Source: Agriotes lineatus (taxonomy: Eukaryota; Arthropoda; Insecta; Coleoptera; Elateridae). Taken from it: 64,000 bases of DNA. The stretch spans positions 1 through 64,000 of the forward strand of contig CALNHX010002293.1 of the NCBI GenBank assembly GCA_940337035.1, given 5' to 3'. Below are positions 54,835 to 64,000 of the stretch, piece by piece; within the stretch, counting starts at the first letter, position 1; each line of letters starts with the position of its first letter. Position numbers and translations under genes: made by a program. The notes beneath the pieces are model-generated. The model ran no database searches, had not been told where the DNA came from, and was given only the letters and a program-made list of their open reading frames with translations.

Positions 54835-55395
54835 TTGGTCAACCAGTTTATAATGTGCTTCATCGACTTAGAAAAAGCCTTTGATAAGGTGAGACACGAT
54901 AAAATGGTCAGCATTCTGCGACAAGTTGATATCGATGAGCGAGATTTTCTCTTCATCGCCAACCTCTATTGGCAGCGACAAGCAAACATCAAATTGGGCC
55001 AGAATGTTTCCGAAAATGTGGAAATACGTCGTGGAGTGAGACAGGGGTGTGTTTTGTCACCACTGTTCTTTAATCTGTACTCCGAGCACATTTTCCAGGA
55101 GGCACTGGACGGGATCAATGGAGGTGTCAAAGTTAACGGAGTGAATATAAACAACCTTAGATACGCCGATGATACTGTGCTCTTGGCTAGCAACCCTGAA
55201 GAACTACAAGAACTCATTGAAATTATTACTGGAGCATGTGATGGATATGGTTTGAAACTTAATACGACTAAGACCAAATATATGATAGTCAGCAAGCAGG
55301 TACCTGCGAATGTTTTGGTGATCTCGGCTTATGGCATACCACTGGAGAAAACCGACAATATAACTTATCTGGGAGCCAATATAAACAACAATTGA
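54835..55395 (+). pseudogene. LINE F reverse transcriptase core
   Basis: A 186-codon open frame holds the palm of the RT. FIDLEKAFDKVRHDK supplies the first catalytic Asp, RRGVRQGCVLSPLFF is the template/nucleotide motif, and RYADDTVLLASNPEELQEL supplies the catalytic AspAsp. GLKLNTTKTKYMIVSK and ITYLGANIN then follow. Upstream, fingers motifs (WLKSTFVMIPKK, FSNYRTISLMSHAQK) lie in other frames. It is closely related in motif pattern to LINE A. Confidence 0.85.
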
Positions 55396-55418
55396 AAAAT
55401 AAGTAAAGAGATCAAAAT

Positions 55419-56399
55419 TAGTGATGGGCATAACCGGACAATTTTCATAACCGAATTATTTGCATTCGAATAATATTAATAACCGAATGATTATTTGAAT
55501 CATCATTCGAATAAATTTTGGCTGTCGATTCGTTTCGATTAGGTCAGTCGGTTTGCCGGTTGGCGGTTCACAGTCATCTGCATCGACATCGGTTCACCGT
55601 CATCTACATCGACATCGTAACTTGCAGATAGCAGAGGAACCAAAACATAATATGTAAAGGTCGGCGCCTTAGAAATCGGGACACGTAATATGTTCTTCTA
55701 GTCTTTGGAGTATTCTTGCTCCGGTTACTTCATTAATGTGAGATGACATTTCATAATTGACAAACAATAAACAATCTGACGTAACAATTAAAACCATAAT
55801 AACTGTAAAAACCCAGTTTATACACTTAAAAAGTACATGCAAAATATATCATAATAGTGTGTAGTGCTCGATTTCTAAGGCGCCGAGCGTACATTATGTG
55901 TTATGTATTGGAAGTTAAGAGGTGTAGTAAGAAGTGTAGAAAGAAAGAAATATGCGGGACTGCTTGCTAATCGTGGTAAAACGTTTATCTTTATCGATCG
56001 GGCGGGTTAAAGGCCCTTTGGAGATGTAAGCAAATAAAAAATTGTTTTATAGCTTGATGCGTTTGCAGTTTTTAGGCGTTGAGGTTTCAGGTCCCCAGAA
56101 TTTGATATTTTTTATGATAGGAGGTAGTTACGAGTTTCGCGATAACCAAATGGTGTTTTCAATACAACCTGCTTTGTTTATGAGTTATGGCGTATTTATA
56201 TTTACAGAATTTTGAGCACTGCGTAGGTCGCTGAGATACGGCACGTAGTACCTTTGAATAGAGGTTTTATATTCAAAGCGTAGTACGTATTAGCATGAGG
56301 TTATTTTTCATTCAAATACTTGGAACGAAAACCGAGTTACATAGGTTATTTCAATAACCGGATAACCGGTTATTTTTCATTCGAATAAGCCCATCACTA
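55419..56399. mobile_element. 981 bp non-autonomous hAT-type element in LINE F
   Basis: The ends TAGTGATGGGC and GCCCATCACTA are inverted, followed by ATTCGAAT/AACCGG-rich subterminal repeats on both sides. ATCAAAAT is exactly duplicated at 55411-55418 and 56400-56407. LINE F reading continues on the far side. There is no transposase. A second palindromic element is nested within it (55643-55906). Confidence 0.95.
55643..55906. mobile_element. Palindromic element nested in the 981 bp hAT-type element
   Basis: Left GGCGCCTTAGAAATCG pairs with right CGATTTCTAAGGCGCC. The outer arms AACATAATATGTA / TACATTATGTGTT pair as well. This makes three nested layers: LINE F, the hAT-type element, then this one. 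It is non-coding. Confidence 0.7.
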
Positions 56400-56507
56400 A
56401 TCAAAATGTGTATCGGAAAAACTAAAACTGCTTTCTTTAATCTGAAAATAGTTAACCTAAAAGTGAGACTAACAAGATGCTAGATATACTCAGTATTACT
56501 ATACGGG

Positions 56508-56783
56508 ATGGAGAGCTGGACGCTTACGGATACTCTGTTGAAAAGACTCGAGGCGTTTGAGATATGGGTGTATAGAAGGATATTACGCATAAGCTGGGTA
56601 GACAGGGTTAGAAATGAAGACCTCTTACACCGTATGAACAAAGATCGAGAAATCCTGAAAACAATAAAAGTACGAAAACACGAATACTTCGCACATGTGA
56701 TGCGACACCCAGATCGGTATAGCATCCTACATCTGGTAATGCAAGGTAAAATCCCCGGAAGACGAGGACCCGGCCTTAGATGA
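56508..56783 (+). pseudogene. LINE F ORF2 C-terminal segment
   Basis: The frame reads MESWTLTDTLLKRLEAFEIW, VYRRILRISWVDRVRN and GKIPGRRGPGLR before an in-frame TGA. SWLRSLRKWFNESTTSLFRA follows in the same frame. These are the last conserved blocks of RTE-like LINE polyproteins. It continues LINE F across the hAT-type insertion. Confidence 0.85.
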
Positions 56784-56939
56784 ACATCTTGGCTCCGAAG
56801 CCTGAGAAAATGGTTCAATGAATCAACGACATCCCTGTTTCGAGCTGCTGGCAACAAAATTGTCATAGCCAATATGATAGCCAACTTTCGTTAACGGGCA
56901 CGGCACTAGAAGAAGAAGAAGTGATTTTTAGGATTTTTA

Positions 56940-58826
56940 GTATGTATTCTATCCATATGTGATAAAACTGCTATATGTTTTTTAATATACAGGATGTTTT
57001 GCCCAACTTTTAAAAACTTTTTAGTGCAACACCCTGTAATATATTATGATTTTAGTGCATGAAGATTTTTACAACCTTTGGGTTCAGAAGTGGTAAATTG
57101 CGATTTGATAATTGGTCTATTTTGTCAAATCGGGTAATGCAGGGCAAGTCACTAAAAGTGGAAATGTAAACCTCCTTTTAAAGATGTCTGCAGTCTTTTA
57201 ATTGCTGCAGCTCCCTAAACTCCTTACTAAGAGACAAATACAAAATTCCCATGCAACATAACACCTACAAATAATAAGGCACGACTATTTTGAAATGAAA
57301 TGTAGTGACAAAAAAATAAAACATGAAAAGTAGTTTGACAAACATTAAATCAAATTAAAAAGGTTAGTAGTACTTATTACTTAACATTAAAACAATATGA
57401 TAAAAAAAAAGGTTCAGCAGCTATCGTAAACAGGCAACAAAAGTTTGTATAATTTCATTCAAACGTGACCGCTGTGAACAAGCCACAAGAATCTAGACAT
57501 AGACAGGCTACTACGAAATGTCGGTCGGGCATACCACTTCTAAACATAGCTACAACAACGATAAAAATAGACCACTCAAGTTGGACGAGGGCGCAACACT
57601 GTAAAGTTTAGGCTTCACTATATTTTCTAGTTCCCAATACCTGATTTGAGAATTTGGGGAGCCACTAATTGTGTCCATCGAAGCTGCCAGCGTCCGGCAT
57701 CCTCAGCAACTGCACAAATAATTCGACGGTAGGTGACAACAAGGCTACAATACTAGGGTTATCATTTGCCAAGAGTCGGAACGTTATTAATCCCCAAAAG
57801 GATAAATATTCGAGGTAAACTCCAGAAATTACCACAAAACACAACAACTCGCAATTTCAATGGGAACAAAAACACGGCTTCAGAAGGCACACAATTAAAT
57901 TCAACATCTTCAACAGCGTAATGCGGCTAGGGGCGTGATTTCAGAACAGTTCTCGACTCTTAAGGAGGAAACGGGAATCAGCCCGAGAGGCGCGGAAAAA
58001 TCTAACGGCCTGCCTGAGTCCCTAGTCCATCTCTCTCATGCAACACCCATTCGGTTTAGCATTTCACAAATTGCATCAGATTGTTCAATAGCCTAAATGC
58101 AATTTATCACCAGACGGCCAAACAGGCTGGGACATGTTCGTAAAACCTGGAAAATAAGGTGTCAGCTGAAGTAACTTCAAACGCTATATGTGTCGGCCTC
58201 TTTAGGCAATCAATCGAAACAATTGAACGGACTTAATCGAGTGAGGCAGTACAATAGAAAACTTTATATCTACATAATTTTACGGCTAAACAGCGGGTAA
58301 AGCACCACTGAGTTACATTTACAAAAAACGTTGCCCAAAAGGAGCCTAACAAATCCGTGAAAGCGTTAATATTTGAAATATTGAACAGAGCAGAAGTTTC
58401 GAAACGTAATTAAATTGTCAAACTGAACTTAAATGAGGCGGCAAAATGTGAAAATACATGAATTGTCCTTAATAGGTCTTCAGGCAAGAACACATTATTT
58501 TTAAAATGAAGCATAGGTATGTTCACAACAAGATTTAAGAAATCTTAAAGTTTGTAGTAATAAATTTGGCAAAACTTTCCAATTACTAATATAAAATAGC
58601 AACAGCTGATTACACCTTAAGGCAATCCACAGCCGACCTGTTTAAAATTTTGTATGGTCACTGATTAATCATACCATGTTGTGTTAATGAAAAGTAAAAG
58701 TAACTGTTTTACAAATTTTAACGCAAATAGTTGACAAGATTTGCTTGTCGAATTGTTTTCAGATAAAAACATACCAAAAACGATCTGCGCAGTTAAAACA
58801 GAGGTTTCGTAGTGTAGGTATGTTAT
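56940..58826. other. No gene recognised
   Basis: AT-rich intergenic sequence. A CACCCTGTA end of the type seen at 1.48 and 3.63 kb occurs near 57045. Short frames (for example 57665-57847 on -) have no family motif. Confidence 0.35.
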
Positions 58827-58827
58827 A

Positions 58828-59453
58828 TACAGTGTATCCCAGGATTGATGTTACAAGAGATGAGATGGACTACAGCTTTTTGACTTTTATTTTAAGGTTT
58901 TGTGATTCGCTCCTGCTTGGTTTGAAAAGTATTTTAAAAATAATTTCAGTTTTTGAAAAACAAGTAGGCCTCGACAGGGAAGCGAAAACTATTTTATTTT
59001 CAGGTAAGCTACCCTTTTTGTTTATGATACGGAAAAATGTTATTAAGAAAAGTTGTTCAGAATAATAAATTATAGCCCTATACAAAATTTCAGACATCTC
59101 TACTTACTTAGATTAAACCGTAATTTTTAATAAATTCAATTTATATTCCTTATAATCTAAAAAATAAAGGTTTTTTCTAAGTCGACAGATCTTCCTGAAA
59201 TTGTGTGTAGGGCCATAATTTATTATTCTGAACAACTGTTTTTAATAAAATTTGGAGTATCAAAAAGGGTAGTTTACCTAAAAATAAAATAGTTTTCGCT
59301 TCCCTGTCAAGGCCTACTTGTTTTTAAAAAACTGAAAATATTCTTAAAATTCTTTTCAAACCAAGCAGGACCAAATACCAGGACCTTAAAATAAAATTCA
59401 AAAAATTTTACTCCAATCCACCTCCTGGAACATCAATCCTGGGACACACTGTA
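58828..59453. mobile_element. 626 bp near-complete palindrome (fold-back element)
   Basis: The ends are TACAGTGTATCCCAGGATTG and, inverted, TACAGTGTGTCCCAGGATTG. About 260 bp of each side pair, including AAAACAAGTAGGCCTCGACA against CTGTCAAGGCCTACTTGTTT, around a centre of about 105 bp. Both ends begin with TA, so a TA target duplication is possible (Tc1/mariner-like). The 106-codon frame on its left arm is a by-product. It ends 273 bp before the ATG of zinc-finger gene 3. Confidence 0.88.
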
Positions 59454-59716
59454 GATACTTCATTTATGCATATCCTGTTGCCGAACAACCTCTACATGAG
59501 AGTAGTTCTTTTGTACTCCACTTTATGTAATTTAAGTCAAGGAAATGTAGGTGTGTGTAGTTACCCCCAATTTTGTCTGTTAGATTGTCTCTATATTTGT
59601 TGCTCCTTAGAATTTTATGTTATCTCGTGTAAGTAAACGTATCAGAACTCAGTTTAGGAAATTTGAAAGTTGCAAAGTAAGTAAATGTAACTAAATTTTG
59701 CTCCGGGTTTTGTTTT

Positions 59717-59726
59717 CAGATTCACA
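59717..59726 (+). promoter_or_regulatory. Conserved splice acceptor before zinc-finger gene 3
   Basis: TTTTGTTTTCAG ends exactly seven bases before ATG, as at gene 1 (23751-23760). AATGTAACTAAATTTTG lies about 25 bases upstream in both. The shared layout implies a conserved 5' UTR intron inherited from the common ancestor. Confidence 0.7.
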
Positions 59727-61472
59727 ATGGACGTGAAGCAGGAATTACTTGATAATAGTTTGTCTAGTTTAATTACCACCAACTTAGATGAACGAACATT
59801 TCAAGAAAATAAAGTAGTCACGAACTTACAAGTACAGCAAGACGTCATCGAAGGCACTATCGACAGCACGGTATGTCAAGAGTTGAATATCAAACCGGAG
59901 GAAGTTTATATAAAAGAAGAACTGTTTGTAACGTGTGCAGCAACCCGAAGCATTTTAGAAGTACAGCAAGACGTCATGGAAGGCACTATCGACAGCACAG
60001 TATATCACGAGTTGAATATCAAACAGGAGGAAGTTTATATAAAAGAAGAACTGCTTGTAACGTGTGCAGCAAGCCGAAGCATTTTAGAAGAACAGTTTAT
60101 ATGTCCGATATGTGAAAATAAAGCAGAAGACAAGAGTTCGTGCTCTATTTGCACAAATAAATCAATAGGGAAAGATGAGTTAGTGAACCATGTGAAAACA
60201 CATACACAAGAGACATCCTATTCTTGTTCAATTTGTGAATATAGAACAGGCCGAAAAAATCGTTTGGTTCAACATATAAAAACACATACAGGAGAAAAAC
60301 CTTATTCTTGCTCAATTTGTGAATTTAAAACAGCTGAGAAAAGTTATTTAGTTACACATATGAGGATACATACAGGAGAAAAACCTTATTCATGTTCAAC
60401 TTGCGAGTATAAATCAGCCAAGAAAAGTAATTTATTTCAACACATGAGGATACATACAGGAGATAAACCTTATTCTTGTTCAATTTGTGAATATAAAACA
60501 GCCCGAAAAAATCGTTTGGCTCAACATATAAAAACACATACAGGAGAAAAACCTTATTCATGTTCAATTTGTGAATATAAAGCAGCCCGAAAAAATCGTT
60601 TGCTTCAACATATAAAAACACATACAGAAGAAAAACCTTATTCATGTTCAATTTGTGAATATAAAACAGCCCGAAAAAGTCATTTGGTTCAACATATAAA
60701 AACACATACAGAAGAAAAACGTTATTCATGTTCAATTTGTGAATTTAAAACGGCTGAGAAAAGTTATTTAGTTACACATATGAGGATACATACAGGAGAT
60801 AAACCTTATTCATGTTCAACTTGCGAGTATAAATCAGCTAAAAAAAGTAATTTATTTCAACATATGAGGATACATACAGGAGATAAACCTTATTCTTGTT
60901 CAATTTGTGAATATAAAACTGCCCAAAAAAGTCATTTGGTTAAACATATCAAAAAACATACAGGAGAAAAACCTTATTCTTGTTCAATTTGTGAATTTAA
61001 AACAGCTGAGAAAAGTTATTTAGTTAAACATATGAGGCTACATACTTTAGAAAAACCTTATTTTTGTTCTATTTGTGAGTTTAAAACAGCTGAGAAAAGT
61101 TATTTAGTTAATCATATGAAGATACATACAGGAGAAAAACCGTATTCTTGTACAATTTGTGAATTTAAAACAATTGAGAAAAGTAATTTAGGTAAACATA
61201 TGAGGATACATACAGGAGAAAAACCTTATTCTTGTTCAATTTGTGAGTTTAAAACAACTGAGAAAAGTAATTTAATTAAACATATCAGGACACATACAGG
61301 TGAAAAACCTTATTCATGCACCATTTGCTGTTATAAAGCAGTAGAGAAAGGTACTTTAGTGAGACACATGAAGACACATACAGAAGAAAAGCCTTATACA
61401 TGTTTGATTTGCGAGTATAAAGCTAAACAGAGACGCAGTTTAGTTAAACATATGACGACACATAAAAGCTAA
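59727..61472 (+). CDS. C2H2 zinc-finger protein 3 (15 fingers)
   Basis: This 581-residue coding region is likely a nuclear DNA-binding protein paralogous to gene 1. The N-terminal leader contains a 43-residue internal duplication (VQQDV...RSILE, DNA period 129 bp). As a result it has five psi-K-x-E sites (residues 3-6, 55-58, 62-65, 98-101, 105-108) against three in gene 1. A degenerate Cys-rich module follows (CPICENK...CSICTNK). From about residue 165 there are 15 C2H2 fingers with mainly TGEKPYSCSIC linkers. Fingers 2-4 and 7-9 are a repeated block (420 bp apart: EKSYL, KKSNL, (R/Q)K.(R/H)L). Linkers with TEEK and TLEK occur. The start is supported by the conserved acceptor seven bases upstream. 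AATAAA at 61950 is a plausible poly(A) signal. Confidence 0.93.
   Translation: MDVKQELLDNSLSSLITTNLDERTFQENKVVTNLQVQQDVIEGTIDSTVCQELNIKPEEVYIKEELFVTCAATRSILEVQQDVMEGTIDSTVYHELNIKQEEVYIKEELLVTCAASRSILEEQFICPICENKAEDKSSCSICTNKSIGKDELVNHVKTHTQETSYSCSICEYRTGRKNRLVQHIKTHTGEKPYSCSICEFKTAEKSYLVTHMRIHTGEKPYSCSTCEYKSAKKSNLFQHMRIHTGDKPYSCSICEYKTARKNRLAQHIKTHTGEKPYSCSICEYKAARKNRLLQHIKTHTEEKPYSCSICEYKTARKSHLVQHIKTHTEEKRYSCSICEFKTAEKSYLVTHMRIHTGDKPYSCSTCEYKSAKKSNLFQHMRIHTGDKPYSCSICEYKTAQKSHLVKHIKKHTGEKPYSCSICEFKTAEKSYLVKHMRLHTLEKPYFCSICEFKTAEKSYLVNHMKIHTGEKPYSCTICEFKTIEKSNLGKHMRIHTGEKPYSCSICEFKTTEKSNLIKHIRTHTGEKPYSCTICCYKAVEKGTLVRHMKTHTEEKPYTCLICEYKAKQRRSLVKHMTTHKS
59831..60088 (+). repeat. 129 bp tandem duplication in the N-terminal coding region of gene 3
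   Basis: GTACAGCAAGACGTCATSGA begins at 59832 and 59961, an in-frame 129-base period. The copies encode VQQDV(I/M)EGTIDSTV and the IK(P/Q)EE...IKEEL motif pair. Few substitutions separate them. Gene 1 and gene 2 have the single-copy state. Confidence 0.92.
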
Positions 61473-61860
61473 CAATCTTGTTCGTATTCGATTTGTCACT
61501 GTAATGAATTAGAGAAACTTGGCTTATCGAACCATATGAGGAAACGGAACAGAATAGTTATGTTTTAGTTGGTAGTACAAGATCAGCGTAGAAAGATACT
61601 TTAGCAACACATATCAACATGCAGGAAAGAAAAGTTGTTGACATTCAATTTGCAACTATGCTACAGTAGACATATAAGATATTTAAAATATGAAAGCACA
61701 TGCTAAAGGAAAACCTTGGAATTAGAACTTATCAGTGGTGTCATTTGTACATGTATAAGCCAACATAATTTTGAAAATGTAGAGTTGTATTTGTAAATGT
61801 AAAACTATACAGAGGAGCTATTTAGTGATACATGTGAAGACGTAGCGGAAAAAATGTAAA
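61473..61860 (+). pseudogene. Eroded zinc fingers in the 3' region of gene 3
   Basis: After the stop, frames still show finger remnants. CSYSICHCNELEKLGLSNHM (about 61487-61545) comes first, then ATHINMQERK and MKAHAKGKPWN. CKCKTIQRSYLVIHVKT (about 61793-61850) then lacks its final His. Spacing is compatible with about four former fingers. The protein therefore once was longer, or a longer array was truncated by a stop. Confidence 0.65.
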
Positions 61861-61949
61861 TATGCAAAAGCAAAATAATATACGTGTGTTCTGCTTAAAG
61901 CAGCTCCAAAACCTGGTTTATTCAGGTATGTGCTGCTAGGTGTTGCCTA

Positions 61950-61955
61950 AATAAA
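61950..61955 (+). terminator. Candidate polyadenylation signal for gene 3
   Basis: AATAAA lies about 480 bases after the stop, beyond the eroded fingers. No closer canonical signal was seen. Confidence 0.4.
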
Positions 61956-62339
61956 GTTCTATGCATAACATTAAGGCAGTACATATAGATTTCAAGTCAG
62001 TTGCATTATATGATGTACACACAATTACATTTGAAAGAGAGATGTAAATATTAAATCGATGAGTAGGTATGTAATTTTTTAAAACAGGAAATCAAAAGAA
62101 CTAAAATTAAAATAAGTCAAAATAAAAAGGTGCGAATATTCGAAATGTACGAGTTTATTTATGTAATCATATTATTTAGTGGGAAAATGCAGCTATGATG
62201 CTTCACCATAAAACTTAGTATATCTTACTCATAACTTATGCAACTGCCACAGCGTCTGTTTAGTAATAAATTTTGTGCTGTGTATCTCTTTCAAGATGTT
62301 TCTATTCTTGTATTGTAAAAATTAATATAAAATTAAATG

Positions 62340-62850
62340 TTCCCATAATTGTACATGATTGTGTAGTACTTTTTGTCGATAATAAAGCCGTATCCACCAT
62401 GTCATTGTTTAAGCGGAATTCTATTACATGTTTATTATTGTTAAATATTTCTTCTCCGTGCTGCCAGACTGGGAATCCCCTTTCATTACTACTATCAACA
62501 ATATAATTAAAGTGTCCCATAATCACTAAGTACTTTATTTTACACGCTATACTTTTCTTCCTGGAGTGTTTTCCAAAATACATCTTTAACTGCTTTTCTT
62601 TCATTATCAGATGGACCGTATACAACAAATACTGTTAACTTATCGCTTCTTCCTTCACTTCTAATGTTTAGTGCTCTTTTGTTTTGATACATCACTATAA
62701 TTACCTATATCAAAAGGTGAGCATTTTTTAGGTGTGAACTTCCTCGCCCTTCCTTTAAGGTTACTCTTCTCGAATTCTGCCACAAGTTCATTCCCTGGAC
62801 ATTCCACACACCCGTTATCCACATTTTTAGTCCTCAATAATAGGGTTACT
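62340..62850 (-). pseudogene. RTE-like LINE endonuclease fragment
   Basis: The reverse strand reads VECPGNELVAEFEKSNLKG, then VFVVYGPSDNERKAVKDVFW and HGEEIFNNNKHVIEFRLNND. These are the YxPxxD block and the H-G-E...N.NG..(L/I)(I/V)(E/D)F block of the APE-type endonuclease in RTE-like LINEs. Frameshifts interrupt it around the GDFN region (LVIMGHFNYIV). Neither RT nor ORF end accompanies it. Confidence 0.75.
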
Positions 62851-62854
62851 TTGG

Positions 62855-63110
62855 TAATGTTGTGACGTTACGCTTGTGAAGCTAAATTCTAAAGATACTT
62901 GAAACGTATTGGGAATTTAATTCGCCGCCTTATCAAACGTTTGCATCTCAAGACCGCGCTATGAAGCGATAGCGCGGGCCGGTGGCCGATGCGCAGGAAG
63001 CCACGTTTGCGCGCTGGAGTGGTTCCCCCGCCATCTAAGTGGGGAGGCCGCATGCACCGACCAGGAGCCGCTGAAACATATAAAAAGGAACACCCGACAG
63101 CTCCTTGGCA
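62855..63110. other. GC-rich flank of SINE B
   Basis: It contains a hairpin, CGCGCTATGAAGCGATAGCGCG, at about 62954-62975 and a TATA-like CATATAAAAAGG at about 63077. No gene is seen. Confidence 0.3.
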
Positions 63111-63425
63111 CCGAGCTCTGTGGCTCAGTGCGTAGCACGTCCACTTTGCATTCGGGAGGTCGTGGGTTCGATTCCTGCGGCCGCCTGCCTTGATTCAGGT
63201 TTTTAGGTGGTTTTCCTGAGTCAACAGAGTACCTTCTCTGAGGCGAATGCCGGGGCAGTAAGTATTTCTCCACCTTTCCTGACCTTTCTTCCAGTCTAAA
63301 CCCCTCCTTTCTCTCACCCATCCCGAGTTTCTCGTTCTTGGCTGAAGAGGGACGGAAGGTCCCTATAGCAGCCCGCCCCCAGTTGGGGGAATTGAAATAA
63401 CCTTTACCTTTGTCCTTTTTTTTTA
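63111..63425 (+). mobile_element. tRNA-derived SINE, copy B
   Basis: The head CCGAGCTCTGTGGCTCAGTG holds a box-A-like TGGCTCAGTGCG. Box B (GGTTCGATTCC) lies about 40 bases further on. The body has GAGTCAACAGAGTACCTTCT and TGGCTGAAGAGGGACGGAAG, and the tail is T/A-rich (TTTTTTTTTAG). It is the same family as 13081-13390, inverted relative to it. Only a weak AGCTCC repeat could be its target duplication. It is a SINE and not a tRNA gene, because no cloverleaf continues between the boxes and body. Confidence 0.88.
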
Positions 63426-64000
63426 GCTCCGAGTCCTCTCCTAATCTACCCGGAGCGATCACTCGTTTGCTTTGGTATGGTTACTGTCTTAGCAAGGGAG
63501 ATTTCTCCTAAATAAAAGTTCTTGCGGGTTTGGTATGGTCACTGTCTGCCTGCAAGAACACCCCGATGACCTAGAGATCCTTAACTGACCCGTCCGAGAA
63601 TTGAGCGCGCATATCATTTGCGTCCTCGAAGGCCGTATTTCGAACGTATTAATTTTTCTGAATTTTAAAGCACTAAGAAGCCGTCAACATCCCATCACCA
63701 CCAGGTTGAAGATCACGTGATAAGACACCTACCTGCAGATATCGCCACTAACACTCCGGAGCTATCCCAGAGGCTTCCTGAAATTAATCTCCGCACTGCT
63801 GCGATCCGGGCGGAGCCGCATATTTGCCCGGACATTGATATCTTTGGGAGACCGACCACGGCACATTTCCGAGCTACGGACGACACCAAATCGCCCGGCG
63901 GCCCCGGTCTAATTCGGCGCATCTGACGCGAATTTCTACAGCTTCTTTCGTCGTCAGGTACCTCCTTAAAGCACAATTAACAATCCAAAGTGTTCGCCGC
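63426..64000. other. Unclassified GC-richer end of window
   Basis: TTTGGTATGGTYACTGTCT occurs twice, about 60 bases apart, near 63470 and 63532. Overlapping frames on both strands at 63713-63976 have balanced composition but no recognisable family. The window edge prevents judgement. Confidence 0.3.

Larger units (their letters stand above)
54120..56935 (+). mobile_element. LINE F: RTE-like retrotransposon split by a 981 bp element
   Basis: The + strand frames give the pre-RT linker (RWKEYVEELFDDGRTE), RT (FIDLEKAFDKVRHDKMVSIL, IRRGVRQGCVLSPLFFNLYS, LRYADDTVLLASNPEEL) and, beyond the insertion at 55419-56399, the C-terminal region (LLYGMESWTLTDTLLKRLEA, VYRRILRISWVDRVRNEDLL, SWLRSLRKWF). It ends with a GAAGAAGAAG tail near 56925. 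It is 5'-truncated (no endonuclease) and has several frame breaks. Confidence 0.88.

Noticed and set aside
63111..63190. tRNA gene
   Set aside because: Box A and box B are present, but the sequence continues into a SINE body shared with 13.1 kb and no complete cloverleaf with acceptor stem closes.

Overview
This is a stretch of eukaryotic, almost certainly insect, nuclear DNA. It is AT-rich and has no bacterial operons. It carries spliceosomal signals, a pol III-type SINE, many non-LTR retrotransposons and DNA transposons of insect-typical kinds, and a family of C2H2 zinc-finger genes with CSICEYKT-type fingers. I cannot name the order or species from sequence alone. No conserved housekeeping gene is visible. 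The only plausible host genes are three paralogous C2H2 zinc-finger genes at 23.8 kb (+), 45.7-46.8 kb (-) and 59.7 kb (+). Two look intact (516 and 581 aa) and the middle one looks decayed.

Layout. 0-3.6 kb: unclassified sequence, GC-richer in its second half, with two copies of a short repeat end. 3.9-6.2 kb: a broken RTE-like LINE holding a 0.5 kb fold-back element. 6.5-9.8 kb: a small MITE, two LINE scraps and a perfect hairpin. 10.3-11.75 kb: reverse-strand LINE remnants, followed by a palindrome. 12.8-13.4 kb: a 100 bp tandem repeat and a SINE with an 11 bp target duplication. 16.0-22.2 kb: a dense transposon block with a 133 bp MITE, a 1.9 kb hAT-like element, a 554 bp tandem duplication split by a 304 bp hAT-type MITE, and a TA-flanked DDE transposon. 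23.8-25.7 kb: zinc-finger gene 1 and a retroelement scrap. 26-29 kb: small fold-back repeats. 29.3-38.6 kb: one near-complete reverse-strand LINE cut twice, by a 2.34 kb LTR-type insertion and by a 2.7 kb MULE that still encodes an apparently intact FLYWCH-MULE transposase. 39.7-45.6 kb: a MITE and a dismembered PIF/Harbinger element. 45.7-48.9 kb: the decayed zinc-finger gene 2, a DDE transposase scrap, a minisatellite and a MITE. 48.9-53.6 kb: a complete hAT element with perfect 8 bp target duplications and a nested LINE. 54.1-56.9 kb: an RTE-like LINE split by a 981 bp hAT-type element. 58.8-61.9 kb: a 626 bp palindrome, zinc-finger gene 3 and eroded finger remnants. 62.3-64 kb: an endonuclease scrap, a second SINE and unclassified sequence.

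How it works together. The zinc-finger paralogues share an N-terminal leader with several psi-K-x-E motifs (the SUMOylation consensus). The two intact ones also share a splice acceptor exactly seven bases before the ATG. They have diverged by whole-finger and multi-finger duplications and by loss. The rest is a layered record of transposition. Several nestings can be ordered in time from exact target-site duplications or from reading frames that close when the insertion is removed. The MULE is the best candidate for a recently mobile element: an open transposase frame with a DDE triad and near-identical, iteron-bearing inverted repeats.
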